Below are positions 8,392-16,361 of a DNA stretch of 36,235 nt, in pieces. This DNA is from an uncultured Oscillospiraceae bacterium. GTDB taxonomy: Bacteria; Bacillota; Clostridia; Oscillospirales; Oscillospiraceae. Each line of letters begins with the position of its first letter. Within the stretch, counting starts at the first letter, position 1. Where the stretch lies: assembly GCA_947589545.1 (NCBI GenBank), contig CANQBA010000041.1:1-36235 (forward strand), given 5' to 3'. Under the pieces are notes generated by a model. That model was not told where the DNA came from and did not search any database. It was given only the letters and a program-made list of their open reading frames with translations. A program made the position numbers and the translations under genes.

Positions 8392-9609
8392 TTGCCCGCT
8401 TTTACATATACCGCTATCAACACCACCGGCAAGCGCGTCAACGGCTCCATCGAGGCCGCCACGCTGGATATGGCGAAAAGCTCCCTGCGGGGCGTGGGCT
8501 ATACCATCGTGGACATCCGGTCCCCCAGCCTCTTCGAGCGCGAGCTCAACGTGCCCTTCATGGGGCGGCCCTCCTCCAAGGATATGGCTATCTTCTGCCG
8601 GCAGTTCATCTCCATCCTCCGGGCGGGGGAGTCGCTGTCCATCGTGCTGTCCCTGCTGAGCCAGCAGACCGAGAACAAGCAGCTGGCCGCCGCCATCCGC
8701 GTGATCCAGACGGACGTGGAAAAGGGCGAATCCCTGGCCGGAGCCATGCGCAAGCAGCAGAAGATATTCCCGTCCATGATGGCCAACATGGTGGAGGCCG
8801 GCGAGAACTCCGGAAACCTGGAGGACTCCTTCCGGCAGATGGAGGTCTACTTTGAAAAGGCCCGGCGCACCAAGAGCGCCGTGACCAAGGCCATGATCTA
8901 CCCCTGCATCCTGCTGGTGGTGATGGTCATCGTGCTCATCGTGATGATGACCACCATCATCCCCTCCTTCATGGAGACCTTCGACCAGCTGGACGTGGAG
9001 CTGCCCGCCCTGACCAGGGGCGTCATGGCCGTCAGCAATTGGTTCGTCAAATGGTGGATGGTGCTGGTGGGCGTGATCGCGGGACTGGTCGTCTCCGCCG
9101 TGCTGTTTGGCCGCACCGTCAAGGGGCGCCACTTCTTCGGCTACATCGCCCGCAAGGCGCCGGTGTTCGGGCGGCTCACCGTCCGCTCCGCCTGCGCCAC
9201 GGCCACCAGGACCCTGTCGCTGCTCCTGGGCTCCGGCCTTACCCTGCTGGAGAGCATCGACCTGACCGCCGCCAACATGAGCAACATCTGGTTCGAGGAC
9301 GCCCTGCGCACCGTCTCGAGCCTTGTCTCCCAGGGCTGGTCCCTGGCCGTGAGCCTCAGAGACACGGGGCTGTTCCCGCCCATGGTGTCAAACCTTGTGA
9401 TGGTGGGCGAGGAGGCCGGCGACCTCCAGGGCTCCCTGGCCAAGATCGCCGACTACTACGACGACGAGGTCAAGGACGCCACCGACCGCCTCCTGGCCCT
9501 TCTGGAGCCGGCCATCATCCTGCTGATGGCGGGGATGGTGGTGGTCATCGTCCTGTCCATCTTCCTGCCCATGCTGGCCATGACCCAGGGCTACGACCAA
9601 TACCTGTGA
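8392..9609 (+). CDS. pilC: Type IV pilus inner-membrane platform protein PilC (GspF family)
   Basis: PilC is the polytopic membrane platform on which PilB and PilT act to insert or remove pilins. The 405-residue product has the family's usual length and its two repeated GspF-type domains. Membrane segments are visible at about 165-190 (ILLVVMVIVLIVMMTTII), 220-242 and 375-400 (IILLMAGMVVVIVLSIFLP), and both domains contain the GE-x-SG or GEEAG signature (EAGENSGNLE; GEEAGDLQGSL). The TTG start at 8392 follows AGGAGGG (8378-8384), which overlaps the final base of the preceding inverted-repeat element. The gene is separated from pilT by that 434-bp element, so expression of pilC relative to pilB and pilT may depend on it. 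Confidence 0.93.
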   Translation: MPAFTYTAINTTGKRVNGSIEAATLDMAKSSLRGVGYTIVDIRSPSLFERELNVPFMGRPSSKDMAIFCRQFISILRAGESLSIVLSLLSQQTENKQLAAAIRVIQTDVEKGESLAGAMRKQQKIFPSMMANMVEAGENSGNLEDSFRQMEVYFEKARRTKSAVTKAMIYPCILLVVMVIVLIVMMTTIIPSFMETFDQLDVELPALTRGVMAVSNWFVKWWMVLVGVIAGLVVSAVLFGRTVKGRHFFGYIARKAPVFGRLTVRSACATATRTLSLLLGSGLTLLESIDLTAANMSNIWFEDALRTVSSLVSQGWSLAVSLRDTGLFPPMVSNLVMVGEEAGDLQGSLAKIADYYDDEVKDATDRLLALLEPAIILLMAGMVVVIVLSIFLPMLAMTQGYDQYL

Positions 9610-9743
9610 GGCCGCCGTGCGCGAAGCCCCTTTAATTCATTACCCTGGTATCCCGTCAGAGCGGGCCCTGTGCGGGTAGGCGCGCGGGCCCCCCGGACTT
9701 TCGATACATATCATTTTGAATTTTGAGAAAGGACTGATCACCC

Positions 9744-10205
9744 ATGAAGAATTTCAACAAGAGGATGGCCGCCCGTGAGGGCTTCACACTGGTGGAGCTC
9801 ATTGTGGTCATCGCCATCCTCGCCATATTGGCCGCCGTCTCGTATCCCGCGTATACGGGGTATATCAAGAAGGCCGATGAGACAGCTGACATTACCAATC
9901 TCGCAGGCGTATACACTGCCGCCTCGGCTGCTATGGCTGCGGACGGCAGTTTCTCCGGGCTCACGAGTATTGTGGTTAGCAGCGATGGAAAGACGGTGAC
10001 AGTGAACGGTACTGTTCTTTTTGGTACTACGTCTGGTGGTACGAAAGAAGCCACGCAAGCTCAGCAGGATACTTTCAAGCTTTTGTATTTTGGTGATACT
10101 TCTTCCACGGCGGATACTGTTGTGGAATTCAAAAGTGACACGTACAGCACTAGTGGGGCTACTTGGACGAAAGAAAATAATAAATGGGCCCCCACGACCG
10201 CGTAA
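9744..10205 (+). CDS. pilA: Type IV major pilin (PilA-like)
   Basis: The 153-residue prepilin has a short basic leader ending in Gly13, then the canonical class III cleavage and helix motif FTLVELIVVIAILAILAAV with Glu at mature position 5. PilD would cleave after Gly13 and methylate the new N-terminal Phe. The mature C-terminal domain (about 115 residues) is small, rich in Thr, Ser and Gly, and has no cysteine. Its size, dedicated upstream gap and place directly before pilD make it the best candidate for the major fibre subunit. Start ATG 9744 is preceded by GAGAAAGGA. The 134-bp gap before it (9610-9743) contains a GC-rich palindromic patch (GGGCCC at 9663 and 9686) and an AT-rich stretch, but no clear promoter. 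Confidence 0.9.
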   Translation: MKNFNKRMAAREGFTLVELIVVIAILAILAAVSYPAYTGYIKKADETADITNLAGVYTAASAAMAADGSFSGLTSIVVSSDGKTVTVNGTVLFGTTSGGTKEATQAQQDTFKLLYFGDTSSTADTVVEFKSDTYSTSGATWTKENNKWAPTTA

Positions 10206-10300
10206 CCCGGTTCCTAATTTGAGCTAACTCCCCCCCTTCCGGCGACCTATCAACCGGACGGGAGGGAGACTGTGACCAAACCCGAAGGAGATGAGACGGT

Positions 10301-11053
10301 ATGAGCCAACTTGCGCTGTGCTTCCTGGCCCTCATTGGACTTTGCGTGGGGAGCTTTTGCAACGTGCTCATCTACCGTCTCCCCCTGGGGGAGGACTTCG
10401 TCAGGATCCGCTCCCACTGCATGAGCTGCGGACACGTGCTTTCCTGGTACGAGCTGATCCCCGTGGTCAGCTTCCTTGTCCAGCGGGGCCGGTGCCGGGC
10501 TTGCGGGGCCAGGCTGTCCCTCCAGTACCCGGCGGTGGAGCTGGCAAACGCGGCGGCGTGGCTTGCGTGCGGCCTGCTTTTCCGGGGCGACCCGCTGCGG
10601 GCCGCGCTTTACTGCGCCATGTCCTCCCTGCTCCTGGTGGCGGCGGTCGTCGACGGGCGCACCCTGGAGATCCCCAACGGCCTGAATCTGGCGATGCTGC
10701 TGCTGGGCGCCGTCCAGCTGGCGGCGGACGTCTGGCACTGGCCGGACTACCTCATAGGCTCCGTGTGCGTGAGCCTGCCCCTGCTGCTGCTCCATCTGGC
10801 CTCCGGCGGCGCCATGATCGGCCTGGGGGACGTGAAGCTGCTGGCGGCGGCGGGACTGCTGCTGGGGTGGCGGAGGATCCTGCTGGCCCTGGCGCTGGGG
10901 AGTATCATCGGCACGGCGGTACACCTGGCGCGGATGTGCCGGGGCGCCGGCCGCCGGCTGGCCTTCGGGCCGTATCTGGCGGCGGGGATCTGGCTCTCCG
11001 CCCTGCTGGGCGACCGCGCCATCGCGGCCTACCTGAGCCTTCTCGGGGTCTGA
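10301..11053 (+). CDS. pilD: Prepilin peptidase / N-methyltransferase PilD (A24 family)
   Basis: PilD is an inner-membrane aspartic protease that removes prepilin leaders and methylates the exposed residue. The 250-residue product has the N-terminal LCVGSFCNVLIYRLP motif, a zinc-type pair of CxxC motifs (CMSCG near residue 45 and CRACG near 66) in the methyltransferase loop, and both catalytic aspartates: one in VVDGRTLEIPN and one in GLGDVKLLAAAG. Multiple hydrophobic helices fill the rest. The ATG at 10301 follows AAGGAGATGAG. It should process the five prepilin-like proteins encoded downstream and upstream in this locus. Confidence 0.95.
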   Translation: MSQLALCFLALIGLCVGSFCNVLIYRLPLGEDFVRIRSHCMSCGHVLSWYELIPVVSFLVQRGRCRACGARLSLQYPAVELANAAAWLACGLLFRGDPLRAALYCAMSSLLLVAAVVDGRTLEIPNGLNLAMLLLGAVQLAADVWHWPDYLIGSVCVSLPLLLLHLASGGAMIGLGDVKLLAAAGLLLGWRRILLALALGSIIGTAVHLARMCRGAGRRLAFGPYLAAGIWLSALLGDRAIAAYLSLLGV

Positions 11054-11162
11054 GCCGCCGCTGAAAATAATCCGCAAAGAGAGACATACCCGCGGACGCC
11101 GCAGAACCGGCCGGGCCATGCCGGCCGGCTGTGCCGTATCCGCGTGTAACGAGGTTTTAGCT

Positions 11163-14100
11163 ATGAAAATCAAAAAGAAATTATCCGGACGCGCCCTGGT
11201 CGTCCAGCTTTGCAGCCAGGAGCTGCGCGTCGCCAGTATGAAGCTGGGCTCCGTGCCCAAGCTGAAAACCCGCGTGGTTCGTCCCCTGCCCGAGGGCGCG
11301 GTGGAGGACGGAGCCATTCTGGATCCGGACGCCCTGCGGGAAGCGCTCAAATCCGCCCTGACGGAGCCGGGGATCAGGCACGTCAGGAACGTGGTGTTTA
11401 CCCTGTGCTCCTCCCAGGTGCTGTCGGAGACGGTGGCCGTCCGAACCGTCAAGAGCAGGCGCTCCTCCGGTTCAGCGGAGGATCGGCTGATGGAAAAGAC
11501 CCTGGACACCAACCGGGACATGTATTTTCCCGTGGACACCCGCGGAAGCCGCCTGGTCTGGACCCCCGTCGGCATCCTTGACGACGAGGACGGAAGCACC
11601 TCCCGGTCCGTACAGCTCTGGGCGGTACCCAACGCCCTGGTGGAGGAATACTACAAGCTGGCCAACTCCTGCGGCCTGAAGGTGCTGGCGGTGGACTACT
11701 GCGGAAACAGCTTCACCGGCCTTGTGAGGGCCGGATACGCCGCCCCGGCCCCCTCCGGGAAAAAGAAGGGAAACAAAAAGACGCCCTCCAAGGGCCGGAA
11801 GGCCCCCGTTACCGGCGCGCCCGCCGGGGAGGAGCGGCCAAAGGAGACGGTCCTCTATCTCCTCCCGGAGGAGGACTTTCTGCTGATGACCTTTGTCCGC
11901 GACAGGCAGGTGACGCACCAGCGGCTGCTGAACCGCGGCAGCTCCTATATGGATGAGCTGGAGGACGCCCGGATGGTGCTGGAGCTCTATGAGACCGAGC
12001 ATTCGGGCGGCGGGGACATCCTCGTGGCTGTCTGCGGCGCCGGCGCCCGGGATCCGGAGTATGTGGAGCGGGTGGAGGAGGCTTTGAACCTCCCCACGAC
12101 GGCCCAGACGGGAGCGTCCGCGGACGAATGGTGCCTGTGCGCCGGCGCGGCCGTAACGCGGCTGGACTTCGGCGACCCGGCCCTGAACTTCCCCGGGCGG
12201 CCCAATCTGCTCCAGAAGTTCTGGCAGTACGGCCTCCTTCTGGCGGGCGGCGGGCTTCTGGCTCTGACAGTCCTCCAGTTCCTCGGGGATTCGCTGGACT
12301 GGAGCACAACCCTGAACAGGAAGGAAAGCGCGCTGGGCAATCTGCAGGATTCGCTGGCGGACGTCAGCGGCTTCAAGCAGAACTGGGAGGATTATGAGGC
12401 TTACTACTTCAACTACGCCGCCGACTGGCGCACCCTGCTGGGCTCCGACGAGGAGGGATCCGAGAGCGTCGGCGCCCTGCGCACCTACAATGACAACCTG
12501 TCCCTGATGCTGAGCGAGCTGGAGCAGATCCTTCCCGACGGCGTCAGCGTCACCGAGATCGGCATCGCCCCGGAGGGGCTGGGCCTGCAGATCGCCTGCG
12601 AGGACAAACAGACGGCGGCCTACGTCATCCTGACCCTGCGCTCCCTGCAATACGGGGAGGAGCCGACGTATATCTCCGACCTGACGATCGGCCCCGGCGT
12701 GTCGGCTTTTTCCGTACTCTCCTCCCTGGCCCAGGCCACCGGCTCCCCCGAGGCGCCCCCCACCGAGGGCAGCTCCAACAACTCGGCGGACGTCTTTGAA
12801 GGCAGCGGCCTGTCGTCGGACGACCAGAGCACGCTGACGGAAATATCCGAAAAGCTGGCACGCGGCGACACGGTCTCCAACCGCGAGATGGAGAGCGTCA
12901 AGGAGATCCTCGGGGACGTGAGATCGGACAGCAAGCGGATCGAGATCGCCAGAGCCATGTGCGCGGGCACAAACGCCGGCAACACGGAAATCACGTATTC
13001 GCTGGATCAGGTCATAAGAGTTTCCTCCGTCGCCCAGAGGAAGAACGGGTTCAAGCGTATGCTTGGCAACCCCTTCGCCCTCTATCTGTTTGCCGAGCTG
13101 GTTCGGGCGGATATCGAATCCGGCAATTCCACGATGCGTGACGACCTCGAGACGTTCTGCTGGGATCATTTCGACGAAGACTGGTTCAAGGCGATCTTCT
13201 CCGCCCGTGACCTTCAGGCCATCGCAAAGGGGGACTACAGCTCGCTCACGGACGCCAGCCTGACGGATATGCAGACCCTTCTCATCCGTTTTATCGACGA
13301 TAAGTACCAGACCGACGACGAGTATTACTATCGGTGCGAGGAGCTTGTCAAGAGCGACCCGACGCTCAGAGGCGTCCTGACCTACTATATCTGTGTGGAG
13401 AAAGGACTGCCCCTGACCGTTTCCGAAGACTCCGAGACCGACCCGGAAACCGGCCTCGACATTGACCCGCTCACCGGGCTTCTGATCGACCCGGACGACG
13501 ACAGCCTTCTTTTCGATAAGGTCAACCGCCTGTACGTGGATAAGGCCACAAACGAGTACATCTACCCGAGTACCGGCACGCTCTTTGATCTGAGCTCCGG
13601 CCTGTATATCGACAAAAAGACAAAGAAGCTGTACGACCCGCAGACCGGAGAGGATCTGGATCCGGCCACCGACATGAGAATGGCCAAGTACACATGGCCC
13701 CTGAGGACGCAGCTTGAGGAGCAGGATCGGGATATCTCCGAGCTCGACTGGAGCAAGATCGACTGGACCCCCATCACCTGGAGAACCATGTCGGTGGACG
13801 AAGTGGTCGATACGCTGCGCCGGCAGGCCGAGAAGCTTCTGAAGGTCAACGTGACCATCGATCCGGATACCGGCCTCGTTGTCGATTCCAAGACCGGCCT
13901 TCTCTACGAGCCGAACACCGGCCTCTATATCGATCCCGACACGGGCCGTCTGGTGGACGCTGACGGAAAAGCCATTGACCCGCTGACGGACAGCAGGCTC
14001 TCTCAGTTCATGAAGTATCTGCCCATGGTCGGGCAGTTCACGGGCCTGAACACGGACGCGATCGACTGGACCAAGATCGACTGGCGCAAGTTTGACTGGT

Positions 14101-14924
14101 CAAATCTCGCGTCCATGGATAACGTTATGGAGCTTATAAAGCAGGTCAAGGATTTGTCGTCGGGCGACCTTCCCGGCATCGGCGACCTTCCCGGCATCGG
14201 CGATCTTCCCGGCATCGGGGATCTTCCGGGCGGCGCCGGAACCGGCTTCGTCGTGGATCCGGTCACCGGCCAGCTGAAGTACGCGGATACCGGGGAGCTC
14301 GTGGATCCCTCCGCCGATCCGAAGCTGGAGGGGCTGGTGGGTATGCTGGAGCAGTATCTTGGCGTGGATCTCGACGATTTTGACTGGAGCACCATCGACT
14401 GGCGGGATATCAACATCGACAACCCGGGCCAGGCGGACGCGGCCAAACTGATCCAGCAGATCTATGCCAATCTGAACGGCCAGACCCCCGAAACCGGCTT
14501 CGTTGTGGATCCGGCTACCGGCCAGCTGAAGTACGCGGATACCGGGGAGCTCGTGGACCCCTCCGCCGACCCGAAGCTGAAGGAGCTGGTGGGTATGCTG
14601 GAGCAGTATCTCGGCGTGGATCTCGACAATTTCAACTGGGGCGCCATCGACTGGCGGGATATCAACATCGACAATCCGGGCCAGACGGACATGTACAATC
14701 TGCTCCAGCAGATCTACGCCAATCTGAACGGTCAGACTCCCGGCGGCGGCGGACTTCCGGGCATCGGGGATCTGCCGGGCGGCGGCGGCGAGGCGGTAGA
14801 CACCCGGATCTTCTTCACGGTATCCATTCCCTATAAGGAGTCGCTGATCCAGGCCGAGATGGAGCGCAAGGGCCTTTCACGCGATGAGATACGGGAAGAG
14901 CTCGATCTGGAGGATTATCAATGA
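11163..14924 (+). CDS. GspL-like PilM-PilN fusion with giant extracytoplasmic repeat arm
   Basis: PilM is normally a cytoplasmic actin-like protein and PilN a separate single-pass membrane protein; together they align the pilus machine. Here both appear in one 1253-residue chain, as in GspL of type II secretion. Residues 1 to ~350 are PilM-like, ~355-377 form a transmembrane helix (LLLAGGGLLALTVLQFLG), and ~380-510 look like the PilN coiled-coil plus ferredoxin-like domain. A Ser/Thr/Pro-rich linker (~520-545) leads to a helical region (~545-750), then a long arm of TG-x-x-x-DP and DW-x-x-IDW repeats (~755-1210). The start at 11163 is preferred over an in-frame ATG at 11118, since it begins MKIKKKLSGRALVVQ like PilM and has a GAGG site; this is not certain. 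The stop overlaps the next gene by 4 bp. The arm is several times longer than any usual PilN periplasmic domain. Confidence 0.8.
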   Translation: MKIKKKLSGRALVVQLCSQELRVASMKLGSVPKLKTRVVRPLPEGAVEDGAILDPDALREALKSALTEPGIRHVRNVVFTLCSSQVLSETVAVRTVKSRRSSGSAEDRLMEKTLDTNRDMYFPVDTRGSRLVWTPVGILDDEDGSTSRSVQLWAVPNALVEEYYKLANSCGLKVLAVDYCGNSFTGLVRAGYAAPAPSGKKKGNKKTPSKGRKAPVTGAPAGEERPKETVLYLLPEEDFLLMTFVRDRQVTHQRLLNRGSSYMDELEDARMVLELYETEHSGGGDILVAVCGAGARDPEYVERVEEALNLPTTAQTGASADEWCLCAGAAVTRLDFGDPALNFPGRPNLLQKFWQYGLLLAGGGLLALTVLQFLGDSLDWSTTLNRKESALGNLQDSLADVSGFKQNWEDYEAYYFNYAADWRTLLGSDEEGSESVGALRTYNDNLSLMLSELEQILPDGVSVTEIGIAPEGLGLQIACEDKQTAAYVILTLRSLQYGEEPTYISDLTIGPGVSAFSVLSSLAQATGSPEAPPTEGSSNNSADVFEGSGLSSDDQSTLTEISEKLARGDTVSNREMESVKEILGDVRSDSKRIEIARAMCAGTNAGNTEITYSLDQVIRVSSVAQRKNGFKRMLGNPFALYLFAELVRADIESGNSTMRDDLETFCWDHFDEDWFKAIFSARDLQAIAKGDYSSLTDASLTDMQTLLIRFIDDKYQTDDEYYYRCEELVKSDPTLRGVLTYYICVEKGLPLTVSEDSETDPETGLDIDPLTGLLIDPDDDSLLFDKVNRLYVDKATNEYIYPSTGTLFDLSSGLYIDKKTKKLYDPQTGEDLDPATDMRMAKYTWPLRTQLEEQDRDISELDWSKIDWTPITWRTMSVDEVVDTLRRQAEKLLKVNVTIDPDTGLVVDSKTGLLYEPNTGLYIDPDTGRLVDADGKAIDPLTDSRLSQFMKYLPMVGQFTGLNTDAIDWTKIDWRKFDWSNLASMDNVMELIKQVKDLSSGDLPGIGDLPGIGDLPGIGDLPGGAGTGFVVDPVTGQLKYADTGELVDPSADPKLEGLVGMLEQYLGVDLDDFDWSTIDWRDINIDNPGQADAAKLIQQIYANLNGQTPETGFVVDPATGQLKYADTGELVDPSADPKLKELVGMLEQYLGVDLDNFNWGAIDWRDINIDNPGQTDMYNLLQQIYANLNGQTPGGGGLPGIGDLPGGGGEAVDTRIFFTVSIPYKESLIQAEMERKGLSRDEIREELDLEDYQ
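14163..14234 (+). repeat. Four 18-bp in-frame units (G-I-G-D-L-P repeat)
   Basis: Units at 14163, 14181, 14199 and 14217 encode a GDLPGI-type hexapeptide; the fourth is degenerate. It forms a flexible Gly/Pro linker between modules of the extracytoplasmic arm, and a further GLPGIGDLPG lies near 14752. Identical codons in the first two units suggest recent slippage. Confidence 0.9.
14241..14744 (+). repeat. Tandem 252-bp (84-residue) in-frame duplication
   Basis: 14241-14492 and 14493-14744 encode near-identical 84-residue modules. Each has a TG-rich segment (GFVVDP-x-TGQLKYADTG), an acidic helix (GMLEQYLGVDL), a DW-type motif and a Gln-rich helix (QQIYANLNGQTP). Two more degenerate modules precede them, at about 13629-13850 and 13944-14162, showing stepwise expansion. 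Confidence 0.92.
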
Positions 14925-15550
14925 AGAAGTTCCTGGCAAAATACTGGATAGCGCTTTTCGCGCTGATCCTGTTCGGCGCGGCGGCTTACGTGATTTTCAT
15001 GCTTTACAAGCCCGAAAAAGCGGAGTATGAGACAAACGACCGCCTCCTTGACACCCAGATATCCAACGTTCAGGCGCAGATCAACGACAACAGGCAGTAC
15101 GCCGGCGTCCAGGACGTTCTGGAGGGCGAGGAGAAGGCCCTGGACGAGAGCCGGCTGGCGCTTTACAAGGCGTTCCCCGGCGAGATGAAGGAGGAGGATC
15201 AGATCCTCTACATCCTCTATCTGGAGGAGCTGTTCGGAAACGACATCACCTTCAGCTTCGGAACCGAGAGCGATGTCATCACCCTCAACGACGGCTCCGA
15301 TCTGAAGGTTCTGACCCTCACGGTCAACTACGAGACGAACTATCAGGGCTTCAAGGACATGATCGACCGTCTGGCGACCGACGACACGTATATCACCTCC
15401 GTCCAATACTGCACGTTGAGCTACGACTCCGAAACGGATACCGCCACGGGCACCGTGACGTTGGTGCGGTATCTGCTGGATTACGGGCAGGAGTACCAGA
15501 GTCCCGACGTGGACGGCCCGGGCGGCGGCGGCGGAACCATTTTTGACTGA
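14921..15550 (+). CDS. PilO-like type IV pilus alignment protein
   Basis: The 209-residue protein has a short cytoplasmic tail, one transmembrane helix at about 9-31 (WIALFALILFGAAAYVIFML), a coiled-coil segment (~40-90) and a compact alpha/beta domain ending about residue 190. This is the standard layout of PilO, which pairs with PilN on the outer face of the membrane. Sequence identity to known PilO cannot be judged by eye, so the call rests on topology, size and position directly after the PilM-PilN fusion, with which it overlaps by 4 bp. It ends in a Gly-rich tail. The name pilO is withheld for that reason. Confidence 0.75.
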   Translation: MKKFLAKYWIALFALILFGAAAYVIFMLYKPEKAEYETNDRLLDTQISNVQAQINDNRQYAGVQDVLEGEEKALDESRLALYKAFPGEMKEEDQILYILYLEELFGNDITFSFGTESDVITLNDGSDLKVLTLTVNYETNYQGFKDMIDRLATDDTYITSVQYCTLSYDSETDTATGTVTLVRYLLDYGQEYQSPDVDGPGGGGGTIFD

Positions 15551-15560
15551 GGTAACGGCA

Positions 15561-15908
15561 ATGAAGAAAAAGCGCGTCAATGGAAAAGAAGGCGTCACCC
15601 TGGTGGAGGTGCTGGTGGCGATCACCGTTCTCGGTATCGTCACCGCCGCCCTGGGGGGCAGCCTGGTCGTCTCCAACCGCATCAACAGCCGGAGCGAGCA
15701 GATCATCAAGGATCGCCTGGCCGTCTCCAGCGCGGTGGAGACGTTGATGGCCAAGGGGATACATGATACAACTGATACAACATCTGACGACGATCTCGAA
15801 GTCAAAATCGACACTACCAGTGATTCCACTTGCTACAAAGTGACCGTTAAAAGCAAAGACGGCGAGGTGTCTGTCGAAACCTACATCCGCCCCGCTGACA
15901 CCACTTAA
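15561..15908 (+). CDS. Minor pilin / PilV-type prepilin
   Basis: The 115-residue prepilin has a basic leader ending KEG and the cleavage-helix motif VTLVEVLVAITVLGIVTAALGG, with Glu at mature position 5. The start at 15561 is chosen over an in-frame TTG at 15543 because GAGG lies 12 nt upstream and the leader then has normal length. The ~80-residue remainder is a small hydrophilic domain. Its position first in a run of three minor pilin-like genes resembles the order seen in minor pilin operons that prime fibre assembly (family knowledge). Exact class (PilV or PilI-like) cannot be assigned. Confidence 0.85.
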   Translation: MKKKRVNGKEGVTLVEVLVAITVLGIVTAALGGSLVVSNRINSRSEQIIKDRLAVSSAVETLMAKGIHDTTDTTSDDDLEVKIDTTSDSTCYKVTVKSKDGEVSVETYIRPADTT

Positions 15909-15925
15909 CCCGGAGGTGCCCAACA

Positions 15926-16342
15926 ATGAAAAAGAACAATGGCGGCTATGTGCTGGCCTATGTGATGATCGTGATCACGGTAGTGTCGGCCATGGCCCTG
16001 GCGGTCGGCTCCGTGGCTGTGCGAAACCTCCAGGTTCAGGAGGCGGCGGTCGAGAGGATGCAGGATCTGTACGCGGCCGAGGGGGAGATCGAGAGGTTCC
16101 AGGCGTGGGTGAAGGGGAAAGAATTTGATGAGGGCACAATAAAAAGCTTTCCCATGGGCAATTCACAAACCGATCCCACCGTTACGGTGGAAGTTGACAA
16201 AACATATAAAAAAATCACCGTCACCGCAAAAGCCAGAAACACGACAGTGACCGCCGTGATGGAGGTCGAAGTTGATAGTAGCAATAGCACAGTCAAACAA
16301 ATAAATAAATACCAATCCTACAACATAACCGCTACGCAGTAA
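15926..16342 (+). CDS. PilX/GspK-like minor pilin lacking Glu5
   Basis: The 138-residue product starts with a very short leader (MKKNNGG) followed by YVLAYVMIVITVVSAMALAV, a pilin-like hydrophobic helix in which the usual Glu at mature position 5 is replaced by Ala. Absence of this Glu and the following AAEGEIERFQAW-like segment are features of PilX and GspK, which sit at the fibre tip. The C-terminal part is a small beta-rich domain with no cysteine. GGAGG (15911-15915) precedes the ATG, and the gene follows the previous one by 17 bp in the same operon. Confidence 0.78.
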   Translation: MKKNNGGYVLAYVMIVITVVSAMALAVGSVAVRNLQVQEAAVERMQDLYAAEGEIERFQAWVKGKEFDEGTIKSFPMGNSQTDPTVTVEVDKTYKKITVTAKARNTTVTAVMEVEVDSSNSTVKQINKYQSYNITATQ

Positions 16343-16361
16343 TAGAAAGGGGAATCAGCAC

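Noticed and set aside
8139-8855. Plus-strand open frame spanning the structured element and the start of pilC
   Set aside because: It is in a different frame from pilC, and the translation is Arg/Gly-rich noise.
14163-14234. Short direct repeats as a CRISPR array
   Set aside because: The units are contiguous, in frame with the fusion protein and have no spacers.
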